From: Streptomyces sp. NRRL F-6492
GTDB taxonomy: Bacteria > Actinomycetota > Actinomycetes > Streptomycetales > Streptomycetaceae
Direction: 5' to 3'
Assembly: GCF_001280125.1 (NCBI RefSeq)
Contig: NZ_LGEG01000091.1
Location: 26,012-90,011, forward strand
DNA length: 64,000 nucleotides
The notes under the pieces were generated by a model, which was not told the origin of the DNA, made no database searches, and was given only the letters and a program-made list of their open reading frames with translations. The position numbers and the translations under genes are program-made. Of the stretch, positions 1 through 7,936 are shown piece by piece; the first letter of the stretch is position 1, and each line of letters starts with the position of its first letter.

Positions 1-159
1 GCGCGGTGCGCGAGGACCTGCTTGAAGACCTGGACCCGGCCCGGGCACCGCGTCAGCGGGACGAGGACGCTCCCGCGCCCCCGGCTCCTCGGCGTCAGAC
101 GGACCCGGGGGGCACCGGTGGCCGATGCCGGCGACGAGTTCCGCGAGTCCGGTGTCCAT
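1..159 (-). other. Possible 5' end of an unidentified gene, cut by the window edge
   Basis: Read leftward from an ATG at 159, the first 18 or so codons have the GC-rich third positions typical of this genome. After that the bias moves to another frame, which stays open to the window edge. This could be the start of a gene with a frameshift, or chance. No family is recognised and only about 50 codons are visible. Confidence 0.2.
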
Positions 160-217
160 GCGGTCATTCTGCGGCCCCCGCACAGCACCCGGACGACGTT
201 CTTGCGGTCTCCGCAAG

Positions 218-373
218 GTTCCTGGCCCCGTCCTCCTCCCCGGCGCCCTCGCCGACCGCTTCGGACGCCGCCGGGTCTTCCGGTGCGGACTGCTCCTCTT
301 CGGCCTGGCCTCCCTCGTGTGCGCCCTCGCCCCGTCCCCCGGCGTCCTGGACCCGGCGCCCCCGCCGCACTGA
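218..373 (+). pseudogene. Fragment of a DHA2-type MFS transporter
   Basis: About 50 residues contain the MFS loop 2-3 motif (GALADRFGRRRVF) followed by one hydrophobic helix (CGLLLFGLASLVCALAPS), then a stop. A real transporter of this type has 12 to 14 helices and about 400 to 500 residues, so nearly everything is missing. No credible start codon or N-terminal helix precedes it. It is best read as a deletion remnant. A complete but different MFS gene lies 500 bp downstream and is not its continuation. Confidence 0.55.
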
Positions 374-396
374 CCGGGGAACGGGCGGACGACGCG

Positions 397-792
397 TCAG
401 GCGGCCGGTTCGGCCGGGACCGCCTTCCGGACCTCCGCGAGGTACGCGGTCATGGCGTCCCGGTTGCGGGCCAGTTGGTCGATCCGCCGCGACATGCGCG
501 CGCACTCCAGCTCCAGGAGCGCGATCGTCTCCGGCGTCGGGTTCGGGATGTCGATCCGTCCCGGCGGCCCGAGGCAGGGCAGGATCCTGCGGATCGTCTG
601 CGTCGGGAGGCCCGTGTCGAGCAGCCCGCGCACCTGCTGGACGCGGTCCACGCAGGACTCGGGGTACTCCCGGTAGCCGTTGGCGCACCGCCGGGAGGCG
701 ATCAGCTCCTGCTCTTCGTAGTACCGCAGCATCCGGCGGGAGACACCGGTGCGTTCCGACAGCTCCCCGATCCGCACGGACCTCGCCCCCAC
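397..792 (-). CDS. MerR-family transcriptional regulator
   Basis: 131 residues. The N-terminal winged helix-turn-helix (about residues 7-30, RIGELSERTGVSRRMLRYYEEQ) is the MerR signature, followed by the second wing region (NGYREY) and a C-terminal helix of the dimerising coiled-coil type. No cysteine pair or effector domain typical of metal sensors such as CueR is evident, so the inducer is unknown. The gene is divergent from the MFS exporter at 862. MerR proteins commonly bind between such pairs and activate the transporter, so control of that exporter is the likely role (inference). Confidence 0.85.
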   Translation of the reverse strand: MGARSVRIGELSERTGVSRRMLRYYEEQELIASRRCANGYREYPESCVDRVQQVRGLLDTGLPTQTIRRILPCLGPPGRIDIPNPTPETIALLELECARMSRRIDQLARNRDAMTAYLAEVRKAVPAEPAA

Positions 793-822
793 CCGTTCCC
801 ACGACGCTTTTCCGGATCCCGC

Positions 823-847
823 TTGACCCTCACATCAATGGAAGGGT
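823..847 (+). promoter_or_regulatory. Probable MerR operator and -35 region in the MerR/MFS spacer
   Basis: The 69-bp divergent spacer has TTGACC at 823-828 and an interrupted repeat ACCCT (826-830) / AGGGT (843-847). MerR operators usually sit between -35 and -10 elements with an overlong 19-20 bp spacer, and this placement fits. The -10 is not clear (around 850-855), and the MFS ATG at 862 is close enough that its transcript may be leaderless. Confidence 0.45.
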
Positions 848-861
848 TCGAGCATGCTGTC

Positions 862-2109
862 ATGCCGAGCACAGACCTGACCAGAGGGCCCTCCCACGGC
901 CCCGCCCCCGCCCCGCGACGGGCCGAAATCCCTTCACGGCCGGACAAGTTGCCCCTGCCCGCGCTGCTCGCCCTGGCGACCGCCGTGTTCATCACGAGCC
1001 TCACCGAGACGCTGCCCGCCGGGCTGCTGCCCGCGATGGGCGGCGACCTGGGCGTCAGCGAGTCCGCCACCGGGCAGACGGTGACGGTCTACGCCCTCGG
1101 CACCGTGCTCACCGCCATCCCGCTCTCCGCCGCGACCGCCGCCTGGCGCCGCCGCCGGCTCCTGCTGACCGCCATGGCCGGGTTCGCCCTCGCCAACACG
1201 GTGACGGCGCTCTCCACCTCCTATCCGCTGACGATGGGGGCCCGGTTCGCCGCCGGGGTCGCGGCCGGCCTCGCGTGGGCGCTGCTCGCCGGCTACGCGA
1301 GGCGGATGGCTCCCGTACACCTCCAGGGCAAGGCCATCGCGGTGGCCATGGCGGGCATCCCCGTCGCGCTCTCCCTCGGCGTGCCCGCCGGGACGTTCAT
1401 CGGCAAGGCCGTCGACTGGCGGACGGCCTTCCTCGTCATGACCGGCCTGACCCTCGTCCTCCTCGCCTGGATCCTGGCCGCCGTCCCGGACTATCCCGGC
1501 CACCGCCCGGAGAAGGGTTCCGCGCCGTCGATGCTCGGGGCGCTCAAGGTGCCGGGCGTCACCCCCGTCCTCGCCGTCACCCTCGTCTTCGTCCTCGCCC
1601 ACACCCTCCTCTACACCTACATCGCCGCCTTCCTCGACCGGCTCGGGATGGGCGGCCGGGCCGACGTCGTCCTCCTGGTCTTCGGCGGTGCCTCGCTGCT
1701 GAGCATCTGGGCCGTCGGCACCCTGATCAACCGCCGGCTGCGCGCCCTGATGATCACCGGCACGCTGCTCGTCGCGGTGGCCGGCGGCCTCCTGGCGCTG
1801 TTCGCGCAGTCGCCCGCGCTCGTCTACGGCGCGGTGGTGCTCTGGGGCCTGGGCTGGGGCGGTGCGCCGACCCTGCTGCAGACGGCGGCGGGCGACGCGG
1901 GCGGCGAACAGGCCGACGCGGCGCAGGCGATGCTGGTCACCCTCTGGAACGTCGCCATGGCGGGCGGCGGGGTGGTCGGCGGCCTCCTCCTCGACGCGTT
2001 CGGCACCGGAGCCCTGCCCTGGAGCGTGCTGATCCTCCTGGTCCCCGTGACGGCCCTGGTCGTCGCGGCCCGCGCCCACGGGTTCCCGGCCCGCCGGGAC
2101 GCTCCCTGA
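862..2109 (+). CDS. MFS transporter, sugar-efflux/AraJ-like
   Basis: 415 residues with about 12 hydrophobic segments. The first helix region (ALLALATAVFITSLTETLPAGLLPAMGGDLGVSES, split here by its features) and the early TETLPAGLLP motif match the AraJ/YdhP-type drug:H+ antiporter branch. The loop 2-3 motif is weak (AAWRRRRLLL). The ATG at 862 was chosen because it starts just before the first helix; the frame is open far upstream but without coding character. Export of a drug or small metabolite is the family expectation and the substrate is unknown. Likely controlled by the divergent MerR gene. Confidence 0.85.
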   Translation: MPSTDLTRGPSHGPAPAPRRAEIPSRPDKLPLPALLALATAVFITSLTETLPAGLLPAMGGDLGVSESATGQTVTVYALGTVLTAIPLSAATAAWRRRRLLLTAMAGFALANTVTALSTSYPLTMGARFAAGVAAGLAWALLAGYARRMAPVHLQGKAIAVAMAGIPVALSLGVPAGTFIGKAVDWRTAFLVMTGLTLVLLAWILAAVPDYPGHRPEKGSAPSMLGALKVPGVTPVLAVTLVFVLAHTLLYTYIAAFLDRLGMGGRADVVLLVFGGASLLSIWAVGTLINRRLRALMITGTLLVAVAGGLLALFAQSPALVYGAVVLWGLGWGGAPTLLQTAAGDAGGEQADAAQAMLVTLWNVAMAGGGVVGGLLLDAFGTGALPWSVLILLVPVTALVVAARAHGFPARRDAP

Positions 2110-2116
2110 CGAAGTC

Positions 2117-2500
2117 TCAGGCGGGGGGCGCGTCCAGGGCCGCCCGTACGGCGGCCAGGACGGCCGTCCCGTCGGCGCCCGTCGCGCGGGCCCCGGCGAC
2201 GTACGCGCGGGCGAGCCGGGTGAGGGCGGCGGTGTCGACGGGGGCGGCGCCGGGGCGGGCGGCGACCCTGGTGCCCGCGCCGCGGCGGGTGCGGACGAGG
2301 CCCGCCGCCTCCAGCTCCTTGTAGGCGCGGTTGACGGTGCCGGGGGCGAGCCCCAGGTCGGCGGCGAGCCGGCGGACGGTCGGGAGCCGTTCGCCCTCCG
2401 GCAGGACGCCGCCGCCGATGAGCGCCGCGAGCTGGCAGCGGATCTGCTCGTACGGCGGGACCGGGCCGGTCGTGTCCACGCGTACGGCCGGGCCGTTCAC
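2117..2500 (-). CDS. GntR-family regulator, YtrA-type
   Basis: 127 residues. An N-terminal GntR winged helix (PPYEQIRCQLAALI, then LPTVRRLAADLGLAPGTVNRAYKELE) is followed by only about 45 residues rich in alanine. That is too short for FCD or UTRA ligand domains and is typical of YtrA-type regulators, which act in operons with membrane or ABC genes. The start GTG (2500-2498) overlaps the stop of the upstream membrane gene by 4 bp, so the two are translationally coupled. Two matching palindromes ahead of the operon (3305-3368) are the obvious autoregulatory sites. Confidence 0.85.
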   Translation of the reverse strand: MNGPAVRVDTTGPVPPYEQIRCQLAALIGGGVLPEGERLPTVRRLAADLGLAPGTVNRAYKELEAAGLVRTRRGAGTRVAARPGAAPVDTAALTRLARAYVAGARATGADGTAVLAAVRAALDAPPA

Positions 2501-3285
2501 GACCGGCTCCGGAAGGCGGCCGGCGGGGCGAGGACGGTGAACAGCGACCACAGCGCCGTGCCGGCCGCGACCGCGGCGACCGGCAGCAGGAGCAGACCGG
2601 CGGTGTGGACCACGGGCCCCACGCAGGACAGCGAGCGCAGCGCGCCGGAGGCGAAGAGGGCGGTGCCGGCCAGCGGCGCCGAAACCAGGAGCCCCCACGC
2701 GGCCGTCACGGCGCGGGCGCGCTCCCGGCGCCGCCGCGCGTCGGCGGCCACCGCCGCGGAGTCGCCCCCGGGGACCGGGCGCCCGGTGATCCGGCGCAGC
2801 GCGTGGCCGCAGGCGGCGGTGCCGCACGCGAGGGCGGCGAGCACCGGGGCGCCGTAGAACAGGCCGGGCCAGGGCCCCCGGGTCTGGGTGAGGCTTCCGC
2901 AGGCGACGCCGAGCGTGCGGCCCGCCCTGCCCATGTCGTCCGGGGAGGCGGTGAGCGCGGCGACGGCGAGCAGGGCGACGAGGACGGCGGCCTCGACGGC
3001 GAGCAGGACGGTGAAGCGTGCCGGCAGGACGTCGCGGACGCGGCGCGGGACGAGGCTCGCGCGTCGCACCGCGCCCCCGGGCCCCGGCGTCAGCGCGTCG
3101 GCGGCCAGGACGCCCGCCGTGGCGCAGACGGCGAAGACCGGCAGGGCGTGGAGGACGCCGAGCCCGAGCCCGGCGCCCCGGGCGACCGTCCAGGCCGCCG
3201 CCGCGCCGATCGCCGCACCGCCCCACCGGACGAGCAGTTCGGCGCGGGCCGGCCGGTGCGGGGCGGGCAGGGCGGAATCGAGCAT
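2497..3285 (-). CDS. Membrane protein of unknown function, co-operonic with GntR
   Basis: 262 residues with about six hydrophobic stretches and charged loops. No transport or enzyme motif was recognised. The ATG at 3285 follows GGGGG at a suitable distance. It is the first gene of the operon and is coupled by a 4-bp overlap to the GntR gene. The layout (small YtrA-type regulator with a poly-helix membrane protein) resembles DUF1648-like or cell-envelope stress operons, but the assignment to any such family is not certain. Confidence 0.75.
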   Translation of the reverse strand: MLDSALPAPHRPARAELLVRWGGAAIGAAAAWTVARGAGLGLGVLHALPVFAVCATAGVLAADALTPGPGGAVRRASLVPRRVRDVLPARFTVLLAVEAAVLVALLAVAALTASPDDMGRAGRTLGVACGSLTQTRGPWPGLFYGAPVLAALACGTAACGHALRRITGRPVPGGDSAAVAADARRRRERARAVTAAWGLLVSAPLAGTALFASGALRSLSCVGPVVHTAGLLLLPVAAVAAGTALWSLFTVLAPPAAFRSRS

Positions 3286-3304
3286 GGTGACCCCCGTCAG
3301 AGCT

Positions 3305-3328
3305 CTTGTGTCAAGCGGTAGGCACAAG
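3305..3328. promoter_or_regulatory. Imperfect operator, copy 1
   Basis: CTTGTGTCA, six bases, AGGCACAAG. It has the same 9-6-9 geometry as the perfect site at 3345-3368, with two mismatches in one arm. It lies 20 bp upstream of the membrane protein start and is probably bound by the operon's own GntR protein. Confidence 0.6.
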
Positions 3329-3344
3329 ATGGAGGACCTCACGG

Positions 3345-3368
3345 CTTGTGTCAAATGAATGACACAAG
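3345..3368. promoter_or_regulatory. Perfect palindromic operator, copy 2
   Basis: CTTGTGTCA, spacer AATGAA, TGACACAAG: nine-base perfect arms. Its centre is exactly 40 bp from that of copy 1. It sits between the membrane protein-GntR operon and the end of the ROK gene, and points to cooperative GntR binding. Confidence 0.65.
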
Positions 3369-3386
3369 GGGGTGGCGGGGGAGGGA

Positions 3387-4697
3387 TCAGTGGGCCGTCC
3401 GCTCCCGTACGGTCGTCGCCCACGCCGGCTGCTCCCCGGCGGTCTCGGTCTCGGTCTCGGCCCGCCGGCCGCCCCGCGCGAAGAAGTCCGCGAGGGGCAG
3501 GATCGCCGCGCCGACCGTGACCGCGTCCGGGCCCAGCGTTCCCAGGCCGATGCGGACCCGGGCCGCCGGGTACTTCAGGGCGTACTCCCGGGCGTAACCG
3601 GTCACGGTCTCCAGGAAGCGGGTGCCGAGCTGGAGGCCGGCCCAGCCGCCGACGAGGATGCGTTCGGGCTGGAAGAGGTTGATGAGGTCGGCGAATCCGG
3701 CGCCGAGGAACTCGGCGGTCTCCTCCAGGACGGCGAGGGCGGTGGCGTCGGGCGGGGTCGTGGTGTCGGCCGGATAGGCGGCGGCGAGCATCGCCGTCAG
3801 GGCCGTCTCCTCGTCCACGTCCTCCGGAGGACGCCCGCCCGCCTCGCGCCAGCGCTCCAGCAGCGCCTCCGCGCCCGCGTACGCCTCCAGGCAGCCCAGG
3901 GCGCCGCAGCGGCAGCGGCGCCCCCGCACCCGGACCGTCAGATGGCCCCACTCGACCGCCCGCCCCGGCCCCGCCGGGTCGGTGACGACGCAGGCGCCGA
4001 CGCCGGAGCCGAAGAGCACGACGACGGCGCTGCGGGCGCCGCGTCCGGCGCCGAACCACATTTCGGCCTGGCCGAGGGTCTTGGCGCCGTTGTCGATCCA
4101 GTACGGCACCGAGGCCGGGAGGTCCACGCTCTCGCGGAGCAGGCGCTCCAGCGGGACGGCGTCCCAGTCGACGGTCTGGCCGTGCACGACCGCGCCGTCC
4201 TCCGGGGTGCGGGCCACGATGCCGGGGACGCCGACGCCGACGCCGAGGAGCTGGTCGGCCGGCACGTCCGCGGTCCGCAGCACCTCAGCGATGCCGTCCC
4301 GGAGGTGGCCGACGACGACCCCGACCTCGTAGCGGTTGTGCGGATGCGTGCGGTCCACGGCCAACGGGCGCTCGGTGCGCGCGAGTTCGGTGAGGGCGAG
4401 GTCGAAGAGCTCGACCCTGATCCGGGTCTCGCCGACGTCGACGCCGATCATGAAGCCGCTGCCGGAGGAGATCCGGAGCAGCGTACGGGGGCGCCCGCCG
4501 GCCGAGTCGACGCTGCCGGCCTCCTCGACCAGGCCCTCCGCGACCAGTTCCGCGACCACGTTGCTGATCGAGCCGGAGCTCAGTCCGGTCGCGGGGCCCA
4601 GTGAGAAGCGGCTCATCGGCCCGTCGAAGTACAGGCGCTGGAGGACGGCGGTGCGGTTCTCGCGCCGCAGGTCACGGACGGTGCGTCCGTTCCGCAT
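3387..4697 (-). CDS. ROK-family transcriptional regulator (NagC/XylR type)
   Basis: 436 residues. An N-terminal winged HTH (NRTAVLQRLYFDGPMSRFSL to about residue 60) is followed by a ROK sugar-kinase-like fold. That part has the DxGxT-like phosphate loop (GVDVGETRIRVELFD), a sugar-site region (EWGHLTV) and the zinc motif CRCGALGCLE. The HTH makes it a sugar-responsive repressor rather than a kinase. ATG 4697 gives the normal N-terminus; GTG at 4703 lies nearer to an AGGGGG and is an alternative. No sugar transporter is adjacent, so the target is not shown. Confidence 0.88.
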   Translation of the reverse strand: MRNGRTVRDLRRENRTAVLQRLYFDGPMSRFSLGPATGLSSGSISNVVAELVAEGLVEEAGSVDSAGGRPRTLLRISSGSGFMIGVDVGETRIRVELFDLALTELARTERPLAVDRTHPHNRYEVGVVVGHLRDGIAEVLRTADVPADQLLGVGVGVPGIVARTPEDGAVVHGQTVDWDAVPLERLLRESVDLPASVPYWIDNGAKTLGQAEMWFGAGRGARSAVVVLFGSGVGACVVTDPAGPGRAVEWGHLTVRVRGRRCRCGALGCLEAYAGAEALLERWREAGGRPPEDVDEETALTAMLAAAYPADTTTPPDATALAVLEETAEFLGAGFADLINLFQPERILVGGWAGLQLGTRFLETVTGYAREYALKYPAARVRIGLGTLGPDAVTVGAAILPLADFFARGGRRAETETETAGEQPAWATTVRERTAH

Positions 4698-4761
4698 GGT
4701 CACTGGGCCCCCTGGGTGAAGTAGTCCTGACCGCAACATACCGCTGCGGGGCCCCCGGGGC

Positions 4762-4800
4762 GACTTTATCTTTAGGTTTAAGTCATGACATGAAATAAGG
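4762..4800 (-). promoter_or_regulatory. AT-rich promoter/operator region ahead of the ROK gene
   Basis: An AT-rich patch stands out in very GC-rich DNA about 65-100 bp upstream of the ROK start. It contains ACTTTA and TTAAGT as interrupted inverted arms and TCATGACATGA. This is the natural place for the promoter and an autoregulatory site, but no exact -10/-35 pair can be fixed. Confidence 0.3.
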
Positions 4801-4857
4801 GAGTCGGAGCCCTGGTGCCTTCACTTCCCGAACGCGGGACGTGCCGTCGGATGTTCC

Positions 4858-5103
4858 CTAGGCCCCCAGGAGGGTCCGGAGGTGGGCGCAGGCGTCGGCC
4901 TCGTCCGGGTACGTGGCGACCGGCTCGTACGCGCCCCGCTCGTACACCCCGGTCTCCCAGCCGCCCCCGCCCGGCGCCGCCCGCAGATAGGCGAAGTCGG
5001 TCGGGACGGGGGAGGGTTCGTGGACGTCCTCGATCCAGTAGTAGCCGGCGGGCACCCCGGCTTCCCGGAGCGCCCGTTCGAGCGTGCGCCGGTGGCCGGT
5101 CAT
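4858..5103 (-). CDS. Small protein, putative immunity partner of the adjacent toxin fragment
   Basis: 81 residues, acidic, with no signal peptide or membrane segment (MTGHRRTLERALREAGVPAG start). Its ATG (5103-5101) overlaps by 4 bp the stop of the upstream toxin-like fragment. A small acidic soluble protein tightly coupled behind a toxin C-terminus is the usual arrangement of a polymorphic-toxin immunity gene. That role is inferred from position, and the family was not identified with certainty. Confidence 0.5.
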   Translation of the reverse strand: MTGHRRTLERALREAGVPAGYYWIEDVHEPSPVPTDFAYLRAAPGGGGWETGVYERGAYEPVATYPDEADACAHLRTLLGA

Positions 5104-5248
5104 GCGGGGACGCGCACGAGGTAGCCGTGGTCGAGCAGCCACTTCACGTCGAGGCGCTGCCCCTCGCCCGGGTCCGGGAAGACCGGAACCGGCCATTCGC
5201 GTCGGGGGCGTGGGCGGGCCTTCGTGGACGGGTCTTCGCGGTCGGGGG
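5100..5248 (-). pseudogene. C-terminal remnant of a TNT-like toxin
   Basis: The frame encodes about 50 residues ending in DVKWLLDHGYLVRVPA just before the stop. This resembles the last strand-helix of TNT (NAD-glycohydrolase) toxin domains, which typically end in a 'L...GYL.RV' pattern. No start codon or body of the toxin precedes it; the TetR gene ends at 5249. It is therefore a truncated remnant coupled by ATGA to the small downstream gene. Family identification rests on a short match only. Confidence 0.4.
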
Positions 5249-5854
5249 TCAGGCCTTCCGGAGGCCGCTGAGGAGCAGTTCGGCGAGCTGGTCGTACGCC
5301 TCCGCGTCGGCCAGGCCGGTCGCGGCGGCGACCTGGCGCCGCTGGATGCGGACCATGACCGAGGAGATGACGTCGGCCGCGAAGGTCACGTGCACCTCGC
5401 GGAAGACCCCGGCCCGCACGCCCTCCTCGATGAGCTGCTGGACCCGCCCGGCGGCGGCGCGCGTGTTGCGCTCGTAGACCTCGGCCGCCGGTTCGAAGGC
5501 GGCCACGTCGTCGAAGAACTGCGGCGAGACCGGAGCCAGTTCGGCCGATACCGCCCGCAGGTAGGCGGCGAGCCGCTCGGCGGGTCCGGTGGCGGCGGCG
5601 AGGACGGCCTCGACCCGGGCCGTGGCGCGCCGGAAGAAGTGCACGACCGCCGCCCGGACCAGCTGCTCCTTGCTGCCGGCCAGGCCGTACAGGGTCCGCT
5701 TCGAGCAGTGCAGCCGGGCGGCCAGGTCGTCGAGCGTCAGACGGGCGAAGCCCTCGCCGACGAGGAGGGCGACGAGCTCCTCGAAGAGGGCGGAACGGCG
5801 TGCCGCCCCGCGGCCCGTCAGCTGCGGGGTGTCGGCGGCGGAGGTCTCGATCAC
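5249..5854 (-). CDS. TetR-family regulator, likely repressor of the divergent acyl-CoA dehydrogenase
   Basis: 201 residues. The HTH lies at about residues 25-60 (GFARLTLDDLAARLHCSKRTLYGLAGSK, shown here in outline), followed by an all-helical ligand domain. Start GTG at 5854. It is divergent from the acyl-CoA dehydrogenase at 6055, and a perfect 10-6-10 palindrome (6005-6030) lies between them. That suggests direct repression relieved by an acyl-CoA or related ligand (inference). Confidence 0.88.
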   Translation of the reverse strand: MIETSAADTPQLTGRGAARRSALFEELVALLVGEGFARLTLDDLAARLHCSKRTLYGLAGSKEQLVRAAVVHFFRRATARVEAVLAAATGPAERLAAYLRAVSAELAPVSPQFFDDVAAFEPAAEVYERNTRAAAGRVQQLIEEGVRAGVFREVHVTFAADVISSVMVRIQRRQVAAATGLADAEAYDQLAELLLSGLRKA

Positions 5855-6004
5855 CCGGCCAGTATTCCAGGCCGCGTCCCCGGAGGGCGGTGCCCCCGGA
5901 GGGCGGTGCCCCCATCCCGCGCCCGCGGCTCCGGCACCCGCGGGGGCGGCCGGGACCGTGCGGTTCCAGGGGTTGCGGCCGCCCTCTCCTGCGCTACCCT
6001 GACC

Positions 6005-6030
6005 GGTACTGGAGTACCCTCTCCAGTACC
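6005..6030. promoter_or_regulatory. Perfect palindromic TetR operator
   Basis: GGTACTGGAG, spacer TACCCT, CTCCAGTACC: ten-base perfect arms ending 25 bp before the acyl-CoA dehydrogenase ATG. Bound most probably by the divergent TetR protein (5249-5854). Confidence 0.7.
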
Positions 6031-6054
6031 ACTTTGCGCGCTGCTGGAGTCGCC

Positions 6055-7209
6055 ATGGATGTCGACCGCCTGCTTCCCACCCCCGAGGCGGCGGACCTCA
6101 TCGCCCTCACCCGGGAGATCGCCGACAAGGAGCTCTCTCCTCGGGTGGACGAGCACGAGGCCGCCGAGACCTATCCCGAAGGGCTCTTCGAGACCCTCGG
6201 CGAGGCGGGGCTCCTGGGCCTCGCGTACCCCGAGGAGTACGGCGGCGGGGGCCAGCCGTACGAGGTCTACCTCCAGGTCCTGGAGGAACTGGCCGCGCGC
6301 TGGGCGGCCGTGGCCGTCGCCACCAGCGTCCACACCCTGGCCTGCCACCCCCTGCACGCCTTCGGCACGCCGGAGCAGAAGGAGCGCCTGCTGCCCGCGA
6401 TGCTGGAGGGCCGGACCATCGGCGGCTACAGCCTCTCTGAGCCGCAGGCCGGCTCCGACGCGGCCGCCCTCAGCTGCAAGGCGGAGCGGCAGGCGGACGG
6501 CAGCGGGTACCGGATCACCGGCACCAAGGCCTGGATCACCCACGGCGGCCGGGCCGGCTTCTACGCCCTCTTCGCCCGTACGGCCCCCGGCAACCGCGGC
6601 GTCTCCTGCTTCCTGGCCCCCGGCGCCACCGAGGGCCTCTCCTTCGGCGCGCCCGAGCGCAAGATGGGCCTCCAGGCCGTCCCCACCACCGCCGCCTACT
6701 GGGACGGAGCCCTCCTGGAGGAGGACCGCCTCGTCGGCGAGGAGGGCCAGGGCCTCCAGATCGCCTTCAGCGCCCTCGACAACGGCCGCCTCGGCATCGC
6801 CGCCTGCGCCACGGGCCTCGCCCAGGCCGCCCTGGACACCGCCGTCGCCTACGCCAACGAGCGCACCACCTTCGGCCGCCGGATCGTCGACCACCAGGGC
6901 CTCGGCTTCCTCCTCGCCGACATGGCCGCCGCCGTCGACGCGGCCCGCGCCACCTACCTGGACGCGGCCCGCCGCCGCGACCTCGGCCGCCCCTTCAGCC
7001 GCCAGGCCAGCGCGGCCAAGCTCATCGCCACCGACACGGCCATGAAGGTCACCACGGACGCGGTCCAGGTCCTCGGCGGCTACGGCTACACCCGGGACTT
7101 CCCGGTGGAGCGCTACATGCGCGAGGCCAAGATCATGCAGATCTTCGAGGGCACGAACCAGATCCAGCGGCTGGTGATCAGCCGGGGGCTGGCGCTCGCG
7201 GAGCAATAG
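6055..7209 (+). CDS. Acyl-CoA dehydrogenase
   Basis: 384 residues, the normal length. The N-terminal helical domain, the FAD-binding motif YSLSEPQAGSDAA (about residue 125), TGTKAWITHGG, and the C-terminal IFEGTNQIQR are all present; the glutamate of FEGT is the expected catalytic base. The enzyme oxidises an acyl-CoA to the 2-enoyl-CoA and passes electrons to ETF. The last 24 codons lie in a 73-bp repeat that recurs at 12772. The present C-terminus (..AEQ stop) was therefore supplied by an integrated element, while the displaced original end (..AEK stop) sits at 12850. The reading frame is intact. Confidence 0.95.
   Translation: MDVDRLLPTPEAADLIALTREIADKELSPRVDEHEAAETYPEGLFETLGEAGLLGLAYPEEYGGGGQPYEVYLQVLEELAARWAAVAVATSVHTLACHPLHAFGTPEQKERLLPAMLEGRTIGGYSLSEPQAGSDAAALSCKAERQADGSGYRITGTKAWITHGGRAGFYALFARTAPGNRGVSCFLAPGATEGLSFGAPERKMGLQAVPTTAAYWDGALLEEDRLVGEEGQGLQIAFSALDNGRLGIAACATGLAQAALDTAVAYANERTTFGRRIVDHQGLGFLLADMAAAVDAARATYLDAARRRDLGRPFSRQASAAKLIATDTAMKVTTDAVQVLGGYGYTRDFPVERYMREAKIMQIFEGTNQIQRLVISRGLALAEQ
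7131..7203 (+). repeat. Left attachment-site repeat (73 bp, perfect)
   Basis: Identical to 12772-12844 base for base; identity stops at the codon before the stop (GAG-CAA here, GAG-AAG in the other copy). It encodes the IFEGTNQIQR motif of the acyl-CoA dehydrogenase. The actual crossover must lie somewhere inside this segment. Confidence 0.85.
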
Positions 7210-7244
7210 CAGGTCAACGCCTACATTGGCGGGCTTTGCTCAGT

Positions 7245-7275
7245 CCCCCGAAGTGCTCGTTGCGCGCTTCGGGGG
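7245..7275. terminator. Stem-loop after the acyl-CoA dehydrogenase
   Basis: CCCCCGAAGTGC (7245-7256) pairs with GCGCTTCGGGGG (7264-7275), with one G-U pair, around a 7-base loop. It may terminate both the dehydrogenase and the converging integrase transcript, or may be part of the element's attachment region. Confidence 0.6.
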
Positions 7276-7310
7276 CCGCCTTTCACGGCGGTTGCGAGAA
7301 TTTTGGGAGA

Positions 7311-7874
7311 TCAAGTTCTCAACAACTTCTTCTGAGGGGACCGGCCCGTACTCCCGACGTCGAGGACCGGGCGGAGGGACTCCTGCCACAGTCGCTCCAG
7401 GGTGTCCGCGATTGCCGGCTCCATGCCGAGGATCGCGTGAGAGTAGGTGCCCTCCACTCCCGGGACCTCGTGGCCCGGCCGCTCCTCGATGGCGACGCGC
7501 GGGTGGCGCCCCTCCTCGTCCAGCCAGACCTTGACGGCATGGCGCAGGCCGTGCGGAGTCATGCCCGTAAGACCCCGCACGGGGCGAATCCCGGGGCGGG
7601 CTGAGTGCCCGCGGCTGCTGGGCTTCGGCGCCCGACCGTCGACGACCGGGTGGAACATGTCGGGATAGAACTCGCCGCCGATGAGGAGTTGACCCCCCTT
7701 GGGGGCCGTGAGGACCAGCTCGTTCTCATGGGAGTCGACGAGCTGGTGCAGCAGGCCCGCGAGGAACAAGGGGGTGATCAGCTCCCAGGCCGACTGGTAC
7801 TTCGGCTCAATCAGTTTCGCCGAACCGTCGATGTACTGGCTCACGGCTACCAGGGGAGGGGCGGGGGCTGACAT
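7311..7874 (-). pseudogene. Tyrosine integrase, N-terminally truncated
   Basis: 187 residues against about 380-450 in intact actinobacterial integrases. The C-terminal catalytic part is present: HGLRH (conserved H-x-x-R-H), ERPGH in place of the usual LGH box, and GTYSHA, whose tyrosine is the nucleophile. The first catalytic arginine region and the arm/core-binding domains are missing. The first 20 or so residues do not look like integrase and probably reflect the deletion junction. It lies next to the left repeat, as expected for the element's own integrase. Confidence 0.75.
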
Positions 7875-7936
7875 CTCCCGACGGGTGACCGATGGGGGCC
7901 TGTTGGCGTCCGGGACCGCTGGTTAGGGTTCCGATC

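Noticed and set aside
4815..5477. Rightward ORF over the toxin-fragment region
   Set aside because: Arg/Pro-rich shadow frame of the leftward genes.
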